From Lachancea thermotolerans CBS 6340 (lineage: Eukaryota; Ascomycota; Saccharomycetes; Saccharomycetales; Saccharomycetaceae): DNA of 64,000 bases. This document shows positions 11,059 to 21,870 of the stretch, piece by piece. Made by a program: the position numbers and the translations under genes. Every line of letters starts with the position of its first letter. Within the stretch, counting starts at the first letter, position 1. The notes under the pieces were generated by a model. It did no database searches and was not told where the DNA came from. It worked only from the letters and a program-made list of their open reading frames with translations. Where the stretch lies: NCBI RefSeq assembly GCF_000142805.1, contig NC_013083.1:1054001-1118000 (forward strand), written 5' to 3'.

Positions 11059-11711
11059 AACTTGTATACGCTCAGCACCTCCCAGCCAGCTTTTCTGTGT
11101 TCTGTTAGTTCACATTTCCAGCCTCTAGTAGACATCGTTTTAACAACCTTTTCAGGATGATTCCTCGCGCAAAACAAAATGTATGCTATGCCTCCAGGCG
11201 CCATAATTTTATCAAGGCTGTCGAGGAGCTTCCAGGTGATAGCCATGCCATCGTCCCCTCCTAGAAGAGCGAGATCTAACCAATCACCCTCATTGGCTTC
11301 TGAATCTAAAGGCATATACGGCACTGATTCCGCAGGGACATATGGGGGGTTGAACACAAGAAAGTCTATTTCTCTTGGGCGAATAGAGCTGGTGAGATTA
11401 GTGCGAATAGGACTTAGCATTTTTGTGCAGCAATTATTTAGAGAAGCACTTTCTACCATAGAGTCCATTGCCCATGGGTTCACATCTGTGGGAAGATATA
11501 TAGCGTGCTCGTTTGGAATATCGTTTTGCATCATGAACGTTGTGACTATTCCGGACCCACATCCTACCTCGCACACGACCGTCGGTTTAGATCTAAAATA
11601 AGTCCTCAAGAATGCCTGTTCCTTTTCTAGAGCATCTAGTATTAAAAAGCTATCCTCCGATGGTTCGTAGACCTTATCATAGTCACAGCTGACGTGCGGT
11701 GTTGGAAGCAT
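11049..11711 (-). CDS. MTQ2: eRF1 glutamine N-methyltransferase Mtq2
   Basis: 220 residues, the normal length for the family. The SAM-binding motif I is EVGCGSGIV (about residues 48-56) and the substrate-glutamine motif NPPY sits at 121-124, both diagnostic of HemK/PrmC-like enzymes. The N-terminus [22 protein letters not shown] is the conserved Mtq2 start. With the partner Trm112, Mtq2 methylates the GGQ glutamine of release factor eRF1. Convergent with DOP1, overlapping it by 10 bases at the stop codons, and divergent from RUB1 over about 90 bases. Confidence 0.95.
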   Translation of the reverse strand: MLPTPHVSCDYDKVYEPSEDSFLILDALEKEQAFLRTYFRSKPTVVCEVGCGSGIVTTFMMQNDIPNEHAIYLPTDVNPWAMDSMVESASLNNCCTKMLSPIRTNLTSSIRPREIDFLVFNPPYVPAESVPYMPLDSEANEGDWLDLALLGGDDGMAITWKLLDSLDKIMAPGGIAYILFCARNHPEKVVKTMSTRGWKCELTEHRKAGWEVLSVYKFYR

Positions 11712-11800
11712 TCCAAGTTTGCAGAGCTAACTAGATAATGAAGTAGAAATTTCATCTTTATTTACAGAAAGAATTTACCTTAGTAACTCTTCTAAGGATA

Positions 11801-12097
11801 ATGAAGCTGACAGTTAAGACATTAACCGGCAAAGAGATACCGGTTGTGGTTGACCCGGATGACAAGGTTTATCGCATTAAAGAGTACTTAGAGGAGAAAG
11901 AAGGTATTCCTCCAACTCAACAGAGACTAATTTTTCAGGGCAAGCAAATGTATGTAAGAGAACGCGAAAGGATCTAACCGCGCCTTTAGATACTAACAGG
12001 ATACCCCTTAAGTGATGATGATAAATCTGTTTCTTCTGCCAACCTAAGTTCGGGAATGCAATTGCATCTCGTTCTAACTCTGCGCGGCGGTTTTTGA
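11801..12097 (+). CDS. RUB1: Ubiquitin-like protein Rub1 (NEDD8), two exons
   Basis: Spliced gene: exon 1 is 11801-11949 and exon 2 is 12013-12097, joined within an isoleucine codon. The product is 77 residues, the same length as S. cerevisiae Rub1. It starts [17 protein letters not shown], contains the ubiquitin-like core [14 protein letters not shown] across the splice, and ends [10 protein letters not shown] followed by one Phe. Rub1 is conjugated to cullins through the Ula1-Uba3 E1 and Ubc12; the residue after the Gly-Gly has to be removed first, in yeast by Yuh1. The intron position is supported by exact continuity of the ubiquitin fold. No ATG-started frame covers the whole protein without splicing, so a simple frame scan would miss it. 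Confidence 0.95.
11950..12012 (+). other. RUB1 spliceosomal intron, 63 nt
   Basis: The donor GTATGT starts at 11950, the branch site TACTAAC is at 11991-11997 and the acceptor AG is at 12011-12012, 16 bases after the branch A. An AG directly behind the branch site is too close to be used and would break the frame. The intron is near the short limit for yeast. Confidence 0.92.
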
Positions 12098-12436
12098 TAC
12101 TGAGCTTAATAATTGCTCAGCTCTGTTCAACAGCCTTAGTAGAAAACTATTCATCAAAAAGAGTGATGCACCATTAGGGCGAGAAGTGCTAATTGTTCAC
12201 ATTTCTGGTTGTTTTTTGCATCAAACGTTTACAAGAGGTGACTCTCAAGCCATAGCGGCACGCCGCTCTACTACCGAATCCGAGAATGACCCTTTTGAAT
12301 GCCTTTAGGGGCAAATATCCATAGTCTTTTAGAGTTTTTGTATTATTTTTGTGTACTATGGATTTATCCACTTCATTTTATTTCTACGAAAGTTTATTCA
12401 GAAGGTGTTGAACTTGTGAAGAGTAAACTTAACCAC
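12098..12436. other. Intergenic: RUB1 terminator and CLF1 promoter
   Basis: 339 bases between genes in the same orientation. Nothing distinct is seen other than an in-frame upstream ATG at 12299 that would lengthen CLF1 by 46 codons. Confidence 0.5.
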
Positions 12437-14476
12437 ATGGAACCTGAGCCTGTTCAAATCTCAGCAGATTCTTTGCTGCGTGGCGCTTTTGATCAAAAGG
12501 CGCCCATAAAGCCAACCACTAAAGTCGAAATCCTTGATTTAGAGGAGCTTAAGGAGTATCAGCGGCGCAAGAGGTCAGAGTTCGAAAACGTTCTCAAGGT
12601 CAAACGACATGACATTAAGCAGTGGGCCCGGTATGCCAAATTTGAGCTTGACCAGCGTGATATGAGGAGAGCAAGATCCGTTTTCGAGAGGGCCTTGCAA
12701 ATTAACAACGCCTATGTGCCATTATGGATCAAATATATCGACTCAGAACTCAAAGCTAGAAATGTGAACCATGCGCGAAATCTTCTCAATCGCGCCACTA
12801 ACCTTTTGCCCCGGGTTGGCAAGCTCTGGCTGAAGTATGTGATAGTGGAAGAATCACTCAATAACACGGACATTGTTCGACAACTTTTTGCTAAATGGTG
12901 TTCCCTGGGGCCTGGAAAGAACGCATTTGACGCCTACGTGGACTTCGAGATAAGGCACGGAAATTTTGAAAATGTACGAAAAGTTTACGGACGTTATGTG
13001 CTAGCTCACCCAGAGATTTCAACATGGTTGAAATGGGTGGCGTTTGAGAAAAAACATGGCGATTCTGATACCACTCGGCAGGTGTTATCTCTGGGTTTAG
13101 ATACTTTTTCTCTTTATGAGATATCGAAAGACTCCGACATAGCATCCCTTGTGGGCGCATATGCAGAATGGGAGGCAACTCAGCAAGAGTATGAGCGCTC
13201 TAGCGCCTTGTTCGACCTGGCGTCTCAAAGATGGCCGCATAATGGAGATTTAGAGAGGAGAAGAGTCCAATTCGAAAAAATGTATGGGACTAGCACAAAT
13301 GTTAATGACTCCATTACTTCAAAGAGGAAAAGGGAATACGAAATTGCTCTCTCAAATGACCCAAAAGACTACGACACATGGTGGATTTACCTAGATCTCT
13401 TACAAAAGCACTATCCGAATCAAGCGATACCAGGGTTTCATAAATCTGTTACAGGTAACGCTCCGGACGGGAAAGTCAAAAACCTATCTTGGGAAAGATA
13501 TATCTATCTATGGCTAAGGTGTTTGACTTATTTTGAACTTGACGTTAGTGATCTGAAGGAGACGCGTCGCATGTACAAGCGACTGATAAAAGAAGTAATA
13601 CCTCACAAATCTTTCACATTTGCCAAAGTTTGGGTAATGTATGCAAAGTTCGAACTGCGGCAAGGCGATATCATGACGGCTCGCAAAATTCTCGGACAGG
13701 CCTTGGGAATTTGCCCAAAAAATAAGATTTTTAAGTATTATATTGAGCTTGAGATACAGCTTAAGGAATTTGATCGAGTCCGAAAGATATATGAGCAATA
13801 TATTGCCTTCAACGCCTTAGAGTCCGATAACTGGCTGGCATATGCAGAACTGGAAGACAACTTAGGTGACGAAGAAAGAGCTCGTGGTATTTTTCACATC
13901 GCTCTGTCAGATAAGGTGGGTCTCGATACCAACGAACGTTTTAAGATACTTGAACAACTTATAACGTTCGAAACAAACGCAGGTGAATACGCGAAAGCGC
14001 GACAGGCGTACGATGCGTTGGTGCAGCTCAGTGGGTATTCCCCGACAACATATATTGAAAGGGCTATGTTCGAAAGCACAATACCAGCAGACAACCTTTC
14101 TAAGGACGACCAGTCTCAAAATATGGCGGAAGGTGATGAAGATGAACCCCTTGATGTCACCGAAGCCAACAAGCGAAATTCGAGGTCAATTTTCAACAAG
14201 GCCTTGGACTTCTATAAGGAACAAGGCGATAAAGAGAGCAGGTGTGCCATGCTAAGAGCACTGAACAGCTATGAAGCTGTTCACGGCACGGTGCAAACTA
14301 GGGAAGCTGCTAGAAAAAGGCTTCCCAAGCGGAGGACACTCACAAAGCGAGAAAACAATGTTGAAGTTGAGTATACTGATTATGAATTCCCGGAGGATGA
14401 AGAAGGAGAGGTTGGCTTTTCAAACAATGATAAACTTTTAGCCTTAGCTCAAAAGTGGAAGCAAGGGAACACTTAA
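12437..14476 (+). CDS. CLF1: Splicing factor Clf1 (crooked-neck), HAT-repeat protein
   Basis: 679 residues from the ATG at 12437, matching the S. cerevisiae length of 687. The protein is a chain of HAT (half-TPR) repeats, with units such as IKQWARYAKFELDQRDMRRARSVFERAL, VPLWIKYIDSELKARNVNHARNLLNRA and KVWVMYAKFELRQGDIMTARKILGQAL. Clf1 is a scaffold of the Prp19-associated complex and helps join the tri-snRNP to the assembling spliceosome. An in-frame ATG at 12299 would add 46 residues with a hydrophobic stretch unlike the family, so I start at MEPEPVQISADSLLRG, which resembles the yeast N-terminus. It converges on MSL5, another splicing gene, as YLR117C-YLR116W do. Confidence 0.95.
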   Translation: MEPEPVQISADSLLRGAFDQKAPIKPTTKVEILDLEELKEYQRRKRSEFENVLKVKRHDIKQWARYAKFELDQRDMRRARSVFERALQINNAYVPLWIKYIDSELKARNVNHARNLLNRATNLLPRVGKLWLKYVIVEESLNNTDIVRQLFAKWCSLGPGKNAFDAYVDFEIRHGNFENVRKVYGRYVLAHPEISTWLKWVAFEKKHGDSDTTRQVLSLGLDTFSLYEISKDSDIASLVGAYAEWEATQQEYERSSALFDLASQRWPHNGDLERRRVQFEKMYGTSTNVNDSITSKRKREYEIALSNDPKDYDTWWIYLDLLQKHYPNQAIPGFHKSVTGNAPDGKVKNLSWERYIYLWLRCLTYFELDVSDLKETRRMYKRLIKEVIPHKSFTFAKVWVMYAKFELRQGDIMTARKILGQALGICPKNKIFKYYIELEIQLKEFDRVRKIYEQYIAFNALESDNWLAYAELEDNLGDEERARGIFHIALSDKVGLDTNERFKILEQLITFETNAGEYAKARQAYDALVQLSGYSPTTYIERAMFESTIPADNLSKDDQSQNMAEGDEDEPLDVTEANKRNSRSIFNKALDFYKEQGDKESRCAMLRALNSYEAVHGTVQTREAARKRLPKRRTLTKRENNVEVEYTDYEFPEDEEGEVGFSNNDKLLALAQKWKQGNT

Positions 14477-14525
14477 TACAATAATTTCCGTAAGTACATT
14501 ACATGCCCAAAGCATATTAGTAGGA

Positions 14526-16130
14526 TTATAAACCCGGAGGACCCGTCAATCCTGGTGGTCCCGCCAAAGGACGATCATTGTCGCCTTCGACATTGTCGAA
14601 AAGTTGCGCAGGAGGAGCCAGTGTGTTCAAGCCTGGTGGAGCATTCACTATGGGAGCCGTATACATGCCAGGTGGCGCGAATGTGACTTCTGAGCCGTTA
14701 TTTGTAGCGTCATCCTGAGGAACCGTGATGTCCCCAACTGAAGCCCCAGATTGGTCAGCATTGGCACTATTGGCAGCATCCTCTGAAACCGTGTGTTCTT
14801 TAGGTGGTATAGCCCTATCACTAGCGAAAGCAGCAGCTGTATCTGACGATCCATTTGAAAATTTGTGAGGACCTTGTAATTCATGCTTGGGGGGGGATCG
14901 TGATAGAGAATTTTGGGGAGAAGTGAAATTATTAAGTCCAGGAGGGCCTTGGTATGGCACTCTCGATTTCTCGTACTCGTGTTCTGCATTATCAATAGAA
15001 TGAGAGTCGCGATATTGTCTTGATCTGTAGGATGAAGAAACAGGGGTTTGTTCGAAATCAGTGTTGCGATCATTAAGTCCTTGGTTACGTCGTTTCCAAG
15101 GGTTCATGGACTCATCATCATCATCATCATCATCTTGCCTATAAGCTCGCTTGCTACCAATATCCGCATTTCTCTGATATATCATGGCAGGGCTGCTAAC
15201 GTCTCTCTGGTAGCCTCTGTCGGGCCTCGAAAATGTACAATCCCTTGTTGCGTGTCCTGGTTGGTAACATCTTTGGCAAACGATTTGTTGGCTAAAGGTT
15301 GTTCTATTGGGACACTCAAATCGTTTGTGTCCTCTCAGCCCACATATAGGACAAGGCCTACTATCTTCTCGCAATGTACCATTTAGCTCTGCCAGTTCTC
15401 TCAATTGACCTCTTTTTAGCTCATTCTGGCCCTCAGGAGAAGTTACAGCTCGAATCACAACGCCTTCGCATGCTTTTATTCCCTTTTGTATCTTTTCCTC
15501 GCTTTCTGCGCTTATTATACAGTGTAGCGGCTCTTCAAAATTCATTGCACCTTTTGGAAGTTCCGATGCGTTCTTACCTTCTTTCACAGATCCTTGTCCT
15601 CTTATTGCAATTTTGCAGCCCGACTCTTCTTGAAGTTTTCTGAGTGTGTTGCCTCTAGGACCGAGCAAGAGTCCCATGAAGTTGATCTCTGGATACTTCT
15701 GAATTGGAATATAGTACTTGTCTTGAAATTTTGTTGGTCTCTTGTAATCATCGGGAGCTACAAAGTGTGGTATCATCTTGAGTGCTATCTCCACCAGCCT
15801 GTGTCTTTCCTCCTCAAGCTTCCGCTTGTAGCGCTGTTCCCTTGTGTTTGTTCTTCTTCCCCGCGCATCATAAACCGGGGGAGGAGATGGTGACCGGCTA
15901 CGCTTTGCAGGTGGGTTAAGAACATTCATCCTGAGCTTTGAGGTGATTTCTTGAATCCTAAACATGACTTGGTATGCAACTATTTGCTCCTGAGTAAGTG
16001 CGCCAGTTATCCTAGTTGGAAGTATGTTATGGGGATTTGAGCGGCTATTTTTGGCTGAAGGACCCCATAATGCATCTCTCGGAACTTCTGCTCTGCCACG
16101 AGACTCCCAATCCTTTCTATTCATTGCCAT
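14526..16130 (-). CDS. MSL5: Branchpoint-binding protein Msl5 (BBP/SF1)
   Basis: 534 residues from the ATG at 16130. In order: an SF1 helix-hairpin with [22 protein letters not shown], a KH-QUA2 domain with the GPRG loop at about 157-160 ([20 protein letters not shown]), two CCHC zinc knuckles at about 260-273 and 285-298, and a Pro/Gly-rich tail ending [10 protein letters not shown], the expected ligand for WW domains. Just before the helix-hairpin is RSPSPPP, a conserved SPSP site. BBP recognises the branch-site sequence (TACTAAC in RNA form) in the commitment complex with Mud2. An ATG two codons later (16124) is an alternative start. The upstream open frame to 16325 has no other ATG and overlaps the CFT2 end, so it is not used. 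Confidence 0.95.
   Translation of the reverse strand: MAMNRKDWESRGRAEVPRDALWGPSAKNSRSNPHNILPTRITGALTQEQIVAYQVMFRIQEITSKLRMNVLNPPAKRSRSPSPPPVYDARGRRTNTREQRYKRKLEEERHRLVEIALKMIPHFVAPDDYKRPTKFQDKYYIPIQKYPEINFMGLLLGPRGNTLRKLQEESGCKIAIRGQGSVKEGKNASELPKGAMNFEEPLHCIISAESEEKIQKGIKACEGVVIRAVTSPEGQNELKRGQLRELAELNGTLREDSRPCPICGLRGHKRFECPNRTTFSQQIVCQRCYQPGHATRDCTFSRPDRGYQRDVSSPAMIYQRNADIGSKRAYRQDDDDDDDESMNPWKRRNQGLNDRNTDFEQTPVSSSYRSRQYRDSHSIDNAEHEYEKSRVPYQGPPGLNNFTSPQNSLSRSPPKHELQGPHKFSNGSSDTAAAFASDRAIPPKEHTVSEDAANSANADQSGASVGDITVPQDDATNNGSEVTFAPPGMYTAPIVNAPPGLNTLAPPAQLFDNVEGDNDRPLAGPPGLTGPPGL
15112..15135. repeat. (TCA)8 trinucleotide microsatellite inside MSL5
   Basis: Eight perfect TCA units on the + strand. 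On the MSL5 coding strand they make a run of Asp codons between the zinc knuckles and the Pro-rich tail, a disordered stretch that should tolerate length change. Confidence 0.9.
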
Positions 16131-16299
16131 CAAGCGGCGATGCCCATCTATATGGTTAACATGACAGTTTTCTTCGTCCTGTAATTTTTCGCCATTGTAT
16201 TCATTACTTACGTTTATTATGATGAAATTATGTGTCGCGAAGATCGTGGTGATAAAGACGCTTTCGTTATGGGCCCACTGAATCAATCTAGGGGGGTAA

Positions 16300-18750
16300 C
16301 TAAAGCTTGGCAAGCATGTCTGCAACGAGCGCTTTAACCTCGTAAAAGAGTTCTGAAGGATTGCCGTCTACCACGGTCTCTCCATCGCTTATTTTTCTTA
16401 CAACAACTTTCCCGTCCACCACTAGCGATCCCTCTCCCTTGAATTCTGCGACATGGTTTTTGTGGGTCAATTTACGCTTTAGCTCACCCAATTTGACATC
16501 CCCAATTGCCAGAGAGGTCTTCGGGTGAAATTTGGAATTATTGGACAACGGCTTTAGAGCCCATTTTATGCGTTGCTGCTGATTTTCAGCAACTTGGGTT
16601 GCGTCGCGCACAAGCCTTCCAACCACATGCGCAATGGTGTATCCGTCACTAACGCTTTGCCATTTTATGTGTTGGTCCAAGTCTGGGTCTATAGAGACAT
16701 CGAAGGATCTGATTACGGTATCAAACTTTGCAGGGCTGCCAAAACTCATGCTTATCACGTCTAGGTTTTTTCCGGACAATGCTTTCAAGGCAGCGGCATT
16801 TTGAGAATCTTGAGGAGGCATTAAAAGCACGTTATGTGGCTTAAGAGAAGGCCATATTACTGATAGCGACCGCTGATCAACCAAACTTGAAAGGTCTATT
16901 GCTGCAACGTAGCACTTTAGAGTAGCAACCGAGCTACTTAAAATCCTTCGGTATGGCTTGTTGAGCGAATCGAGATATGATACGTCATCAAAATTTTCTT
17001 CTTTACTCTTGGAGTTTGTAGCACCACCGCCGCGCCTCTTTTTTGTTGGTTTAGAAGAGGCCAGCTCCAGTTCGTATGGATCATCTTCCTCGTCTAGTGC
17101 GCTAGATGAATTTCTTTTGTCGCTATTCTCCAACTGATCCTTTGGAATGAACTGCGTAAAATCAACAACATCTCCATAGTCATCTTTCTTCACCTTCATT
17201 GCGTGGAAAGGAAACATTTTGTGCCGTGGTTGCGCGTCTGACTGTATGTGAATGTCAACAGGTATCTCGATTGGCTTTGTAACTGATCTACTGCTTTTTC
17301 GATTCACCGCTGTGATAAAGTCTGGAATGTCATCCTCATCTTCCTCTTCTTCAGCAACATCGAGCATACCTCCATTGCTTGACATATCTCCCACCACCGC
17401 AGTTTCAGTTTCAAGCTTTGAAAGCAAATCCTTGTGCTCCCTTCTTCGAATTTCGATCTTACTTTCAAACTCTTGTAAATCTTGAGACTTAAGGGGCTCA
17501 GTTTTAGCGGTTTGAATAGCCACATTTTCGGAGTAGCTCACATGTCTATTATTCAAAGCCCTGCTATCTTGAGCCTTGTTGGCCCTGGCCCATTTTGAAT
17601 GCATTGCAGCCAAAACTTTTGAAGACTCGCTCTGCAGTACTAAAGGCTCTGTTAAGATGACGGTGGTTCTTTCGCTCGAACAGAGTGTTTGAACCACTGC
17701 ATTAATGAGCCTGTCAACCCTAGACACAAAACATATTTTTGAGCCCGAGTATCTTTTCAGCTCTTCGGGCGAAACAATCTTAAGACGTGACCCAAAATCA
17801 AAAGGCGATCTGTTGTTCCTGCCCTCCCAAACTTTTACAATGGACGGAGAAAGCCATTCGAGCATACTTCTTGCGTATGTTAAAGTCCGGCCTCGAGAAT
17901 AAGATACCAGTAGCACTGATACGTCACTTTGGTTTCTGTTTTGTTTCATCTCGTAAAGGTAATCATGTACAAGTACGAGTAAGTCTAAGAACTTTCCTCC
18001 AATGTCTGTTGGGATAATTGCAGTTCCATTTTTAGGGAGAGCTTCTCTCAAAAGCTCCTTGAATCGTGCGGCCCTCTTTTTGTAAGGCACTGAAGAGCCA
18101 ATTCTAGCCGTTGTCGTTACCACTGCTGACGGCCTCATCATCGAGGGCGTAGGCTTTCCTGACGAATTCAGCACAGCCGCGCTATTCAGAATTGTATCCT
18201 TAGTATGGTTCCACCGAGGAGCATAAATTATTTTGTCAGAGTAGGTTGTAATGCAGAATATAGAGCCACCAGGAGCATAGCCTGAGCTATAGGGGATGAC
18301 AGTAAGGCCATCATATTTCGATTTGAGGTCCAAGATTTGTGAATGTTTAACCGTGATGACATGATCGAAGGCTTCTTCAATATCATTTAAATCCAATGCG
18401 TTAGTCTGCACTGGACCCACTAAGCCTTGAGACGCGTAAAGGTCTAGGGTTGTCACTCGACCTAAGTTCGCAACCGGTAAAGTAGCGAATACAGCGATTC
18501 TTGTCTTGAAGTGCCCTAAAAATTTGAAATACAGCATTGCGTAAGCACCAAGAAATTCGGCGGTCGGCTGCGAAAGCAAAATTATGTCTGCCTGAGCTAC
18601 CAGCTCGCCCCAAAAGTCTATTTGTTCACTTGACCAAGAGCCTCTGCCTTCCCAAGCGGGATCTACCATGATCGTAACATTTTCAAATCTTAATACTCCG
18701 CAGCTATGATTTCCAGATGGATCAGAGTGACAAGTGAAGCTATAAGTCAT
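16300..18750 (-). CDS. CFT2: Cleavage/polyadenylation factor subunit Cft2 (CPSF100)
   Basis: 816 residues from the ATG at 18750 ([13 protein letters not shown]), close to the 859 of S. cerevisiae. The N-terminal half is a metallo-beta-lactamase/beta-CASP fold ([68 protein letters not shown]). As in other CPSF100 proteins the usual zinc-binding His/Asp motif is not recognisable, which marks a non-catalytic partner of the nuclease Ysh1. A charged, disordered insert (about 430-560) is followed by the conserved C-terminal domain ending [17 protein letters not shown]. Cft2 binds pre-mRNA around the poly(A) site in CPF. The frame is open 30 codons further up with an ATG at 18840, but the family N-terminus fits 18750. 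Confidence 0.95.
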   Translation of the reverse strand: MTYSFTCHSDPSGNHSCGVLRFENVTIMVDPAWEGRGSWSSEQIDFWGELVAQADIILLSQPTAEFLGAYAMLYFKFLGHFKTRIAVFATLPVANLGRVTTLDLYASQGLVGPVQTNALDLNDIEEAFDHVITVKHSQILDLKSKYDGLTVIPYSSGYAPGGSIFCITTYSDKIIYAPRWNHTKDTILNSAAVLNSSGKPTPSMMRPSAVVTTTARIGSSVPYKKRAARFKELLREALPKNGTAIIPTDIGGKFLDLLVLVHDYLYEMKQNRNQSDVSVLLVSYSRGRTLTYARSMLEWLSPSIVKVWEGRNNRSPFDFGSRLKIVSPEELKRYSGSKICFVSRVDRLINAVVQTLCSSERTTVILTEPLVLQSESSKVLAAMHSKWARANKAQDSRALNNRHVSYSENVAIQTAKTEPLKSQDLQEFESKIEIRRREHKDLLSKLETETAVVGDMSSNGGMLDVAEEEEDEDDIPDFITAVNRKSSRSVTKPIEIPVDIHIQSDAQPRHKMFPFHAMKVKKDDYGDVVDFTQFIPKDQLENSDKRNSSSALDEEDDPYELELASSKPTKKRRGGGATNSKSKEENFDDVSYLDSLNKPYRRILSSSVATLKCYVAAIDLSSLVDQRSLSVIWPSLKPHNVLLMPPQDSQNAAALKALSGKNLDVISMSFGSPAKFDTVIRSFDVSIDPDLDQHIKWQSVSDGYTIAHVVGRLVRDATQVAENQQQRIKWALKPLSNNSKFHPKTSLAIGDVKLGELKRKLTHKNHVAEFKGEGSLVVDGKVVVRKISDGETVVDGNPSELFYEVKALVADMLAKL

Positions 18751-19420
18751 CTTGTGGCCCAGGCTTCTTCCTTGAAGATGGAGAAGGCTACACGATATTG
18801 GAACCTTACCTGTTTTTTTTTCAATCTCAGTGAATTCCATATATTTTTGAAGATTTCAGAAAATGAAAAACTACAAGCCCTTTAACTAAATCACACTCTT
18901 CTTGCCTCAAGAATTTCTTTGTTAACTAACAATTACAATCTCTATTTATGCATTTTATAGGCTCCTGATTTTAGTTATCAGGCACTCAAAATGATAATTC
19001 TGCGGTCTAATTCAAAGAATGAGGGGATTGACAATCCCAACACACCGGACTGAGAACTTAGTCCAGACGACTTACTAAAATTGGAAGTCTATTCTGCATA
19101 TTTTATAGCCTTCGCATGCGGATTTGATGGTGAAATTCTCGGATATTTTGCCTGCTGCAAGTTCCCCACACAACAGTGAAAGCCATGCTAACGCAATTAC
19201 TGCTTCCTTCTTATGTAAATTGGTCGCGATGACAAAAGCAAGGAGCTTCGCACCTAGTGCGTCTCTGCATTTGGGGAGTAGTGTACTCATTACCCTTGTT
19301 TGTTTTTCGCAACTGAAACTCAATTGGACACGAAAAGCCTCTATCGTGAGCGCTACAGGCAATTCACAGATTCGCCTGCTTCGACATCAGGTTTTCACAT
19401 CTAAAAACTTTGTGTTGCCC
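18751..19420. other. Intergenic: HPR1 terminator and CFT2 promoter
   Basis: 670 bases. CFT2 starts at the left edge and HPR1 ends at the right edge, both on the minus strand. The part nearest CFT2 is AT-rich. A minus-strand open frame at 19075-19362 (95 codons, or 71 from an internal ATG reading MSTLLPKC) has plausible protein composition but no family I recognise. I see no RNA gene. Confidence 0.5.
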
Positions 19421-21679
19421 TTAGCTCTTACCAGCAGCCTCGAGTGTGCTCTCGTCGTTTGTCGATTTTGATGAGTCCGAGGCCATAGCTTCAGTTGTGT
19501 CCTTTATTTGACTGTCATCTTCCGGTGAAGCTGGCAGGAGAGTTGTTGTTTTTCCATGAGTTTCGGTAATGTTTTCCGAAGGTAGCTGTTCACTGTTCTC
19601 CTCTGGCTTCATTTCCTCGTTATCTTCACTTGAAGGCTTACTTGTGTTGGTAGAATCGGGGTCCTCGATGACATTTTCGGGAAGTTGCTGAGCAGCTTCC
19701 TTGTGCTCCTTGGTAGCTGATGCTCGCTCGTTGAGGGTAACTTCTGTCACCGCTTCAGGTGAACTTGAGTCAGTGGTCTGCTTTTTGCTAGGCGGCAAGC
19801 TCGCATTTTCCACCGAATCTATAGGTCTTTTCTTTTTCATTGCAAAATAAGATCGAGCTTCTTCCAATTTCTTGTCATGAGCTTTCCTGCTTTCTTCTTC
19901 TCTCTCCATTCTAAGCTCTTTTTTGTGGTTCTGGGATTCAGTTACCACATTTTCGTTGAATAATCCTTCCATCCCCGTCCTTTCATCAACATTCCCAAGC
20001 TGAAAAACATACTGTGGCCTCAGGACACGCATCTGCCTCCACTGCTTCACCGTATCATGGTGAGCCGTGTCGGAAACAGATGTGTCTTCGGTTTTGTATT
20101 CAGTTCGAAGCTCTTCAAATACGGCTTGCGGACTCTCAGCATCCATTTTGATATTTTGGAGTCCAGTTTCGGTCTTCCACGCCGCATCAAGTTTTTTGTT
20201 GCCAAATTTTGACCAACCGAATCCTTTGAAGGAATATTTGGGACTAGGCGCCTCCGAAAGGCCCTTTTCAGGGAAAGTGAATGAACTAAAGATTTTGAAG
20301 CCTCTTTTGGTTTTCAATTCCAATAAGGCGTCTTCATTTATGAGCATATGGTCCAAAAGACCTTGAAAAACTGTATCCCTCTGCTCATAGAAACGTCGCA
20401 CTCGGTCTTTTATGAAGTACCCAAGGTCCTTCAGTGTTTTTTCTGAATCTCCGCCGACGGAAGGATCAAGGTTTTGATAATGCTGGCTTGAATAGAATGC
20501 TTTAATAGAATCATCTTCCAAAACACGCTCCACAAGATTTGAAGCTATGACAAGTTGTATAACAACTTGTTTACGAAAGAAGTCGTTGAAGGGATCTTGC
20601 AATCTTGATAGTACAAGTTCAGGATCCCAAGAAGGCTGATCCAGCATCAAGGGACGAACAGTGAATGGTTCATTCTGAGAATTACCCGGGCTCATACCTG
20701 TTGAGTTTTTGTTTGCTTTTGTCATGTCTCTACTCACCGCGATCGAACCGCTGCTGATAGATGCGCGTAAGTGCAGCTTATGTTTGAGCCTGTCCAACCT
20801 TAGATTTTTGCGCTTGATCTGAGCATAGAAGTAAGATTCGTGGAGTAAGATTTCGTCTATCACCGGTAAAAGATATCTTTCTAGACTTAGTCTCTGAGAG
20901 GGATCGGTGAATGCCCATCCAAGGGGATCACTCACAAACTGGTGTTCAACTTTGCGCAGGTCATTGAAAAATGCAGGGGCATCTTCGAATTCGCTCGCCT
21001 TTGTATCCCAAAGCTGTTCTGGTAAGCTTTTAGCAAAGTTTCCTCGCCTGTTGGTGTTTGCCTGCTCCATGGGCGATAAGCACTGTGACAAAAACCAGTG
21101 GATTTTCATTCCCAGCTTGTAGTGAAGCGGCGTAGAAAGTTTCGACTGCTCTCGCATTGTAGAGAGAAGCTTATTAATGTGAAATGTTATTTTGGAAAAT
21201 GGAGCCTTGATGGCACTTAGGTTAGTTTGTCCATACTTGACCTCCGGTGCGTATCCACTTTGAAACCAATGCATTCTGGTTTCAACGTAGGGCCAGAACT
21301 TGAGGTGGCCTCGCGGCAAGCAGAGAAAACTCAAGGCCTGCTTGAAGAGCTCGAAATATGTGGTGATCCAGAGTTTTCTGGCGGAGTCTTCGCCTCTTAG
21401 CCTCCCCAGATGATGACAGAGGTCCATGATCACTGCGAAATGAACTACGCGCTCATTCTCGGGAAGCTCCGACCCCTCAAAGAAAAGTTTTTTGATCGCT
21501 GCTTCCTGCAATCGTAGCTCGTAATCTTTGCTCGGCGATTCTGAGCACCATTGATCATTTATGAGTTCATCAGGAAATTTCTCCTGCGGGATTGGACTGA
21601 GCAAAACGCTTTCATCCCACTCTATTGTCTCCAGTCTTCCCTTAGCAAATTTTAGGCATTCGCCGAACTTACGCTCCAT
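19421..21679 (-). CDS. HPR1: THO complex subunit Hpr1
   Basis: 752 residues from the ATG at 21679 (MERKFGECLKFAKGRLE), the same length as I recall for S. cerevisiae Hpr1. The first 500 residues carry the THOC1-type helical fold, with conserved blocks such as KLWITTYFELFKQALSFLCLPRGHLKFWPY and RKQVVIQLVIASNLVE. The last 150 residues are a Ser/Thr/Glu-rich disordered tail. Hpr1 with Tho2, Mft1 and Thp2 couples transcription elongation to mRNA packaging and export, and loss gives R-loop-linked recombination (family knowledge). It is divergent from AVL9, with 191 bases between the starts. Confidence 0.93.
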   Translation of the reverse strand: MERKFGECLKFAKGRLETIEWDESVLLSPIPQEKFPDELINDQWCSESPSKDYELRLQEAAIKKLFFEGSELPENERVVHFAVIMDLCHHLGRLRGEDSARKLWITTYFELFKQALSFLCLPRGHLKFWPYVETRMHWFQSGYAPEVKYGQTNLSAIKAPFSKITFHINKLLSTMREQSKLSTPLHYKLGMKIHWFLSQCLSPMEQANTNRRGNFAKSLPEQLWDTKASEFEDAPAFFNDLRKVEHQFVSDPLGWAFTDPSQRLSLERYLLPVIDEILLHESYFYAQIKRKNLRLDRLKHKLHLRASISSGSIAVSRDMTKANKNSTGMSPGNSQNEPFTVRPLMLDQPSWDPELVLSRLQDPFNDFFRKQVVIQLVIASNLVERVLEDDSIKAFYSSQHYQNLDPSVGGDSEKTLKDLGYFIKDRVRRFYEQRDTVFQGLLDHMLINEDALLELKTKRGFKIFSSFTFPEKGLSEAPSPKYSFKGFGWSKFGNKKLDAAWKTETGLQNIKMDAESPQAVFEELRTEYKTEDTSVSDTAHHDTVKQWRQMRVLRPQYVFQLGNVDERTGMEGLFNENVVTESQNHKKELRMEREEESRKAHDKKLEEARSYFAMKKKRPIDSVENASLPPSKKQTTDSSSPEAVTEVTLNERASATKEHKEAAQQLPENVIEDPDSTNTSKPSSEDNEEMKPEENSEQLPSENITETHGKTTTLLPASPEDDSQIKDTTEAMASDSSKSTNDESTLEAAGKS

Positions 21680-21870
21680 GTCTCTTTTCAATCTTCAATC
21701 GCTTCCAATCTTAGAGCTTGTGCGCGAGCCCACCAGCTTCTGGAGCTACATAAGACAAACATGTATATCACTGTTGACGAGTTGCCGAGACGTTTGGTAT
21801 AAACGTAACATTCAATTCTACCCTCGCCAACACAAGCCGGGAAGGGTGCCTGTGCTGTTTTCTACTCGAG

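Noticed and set aside
16131-16325. N-terminal extension of MSL5 into the CFT2 end
   Set aside because: No ATG is present in this stretch and it does not resemble BBP N-termini.
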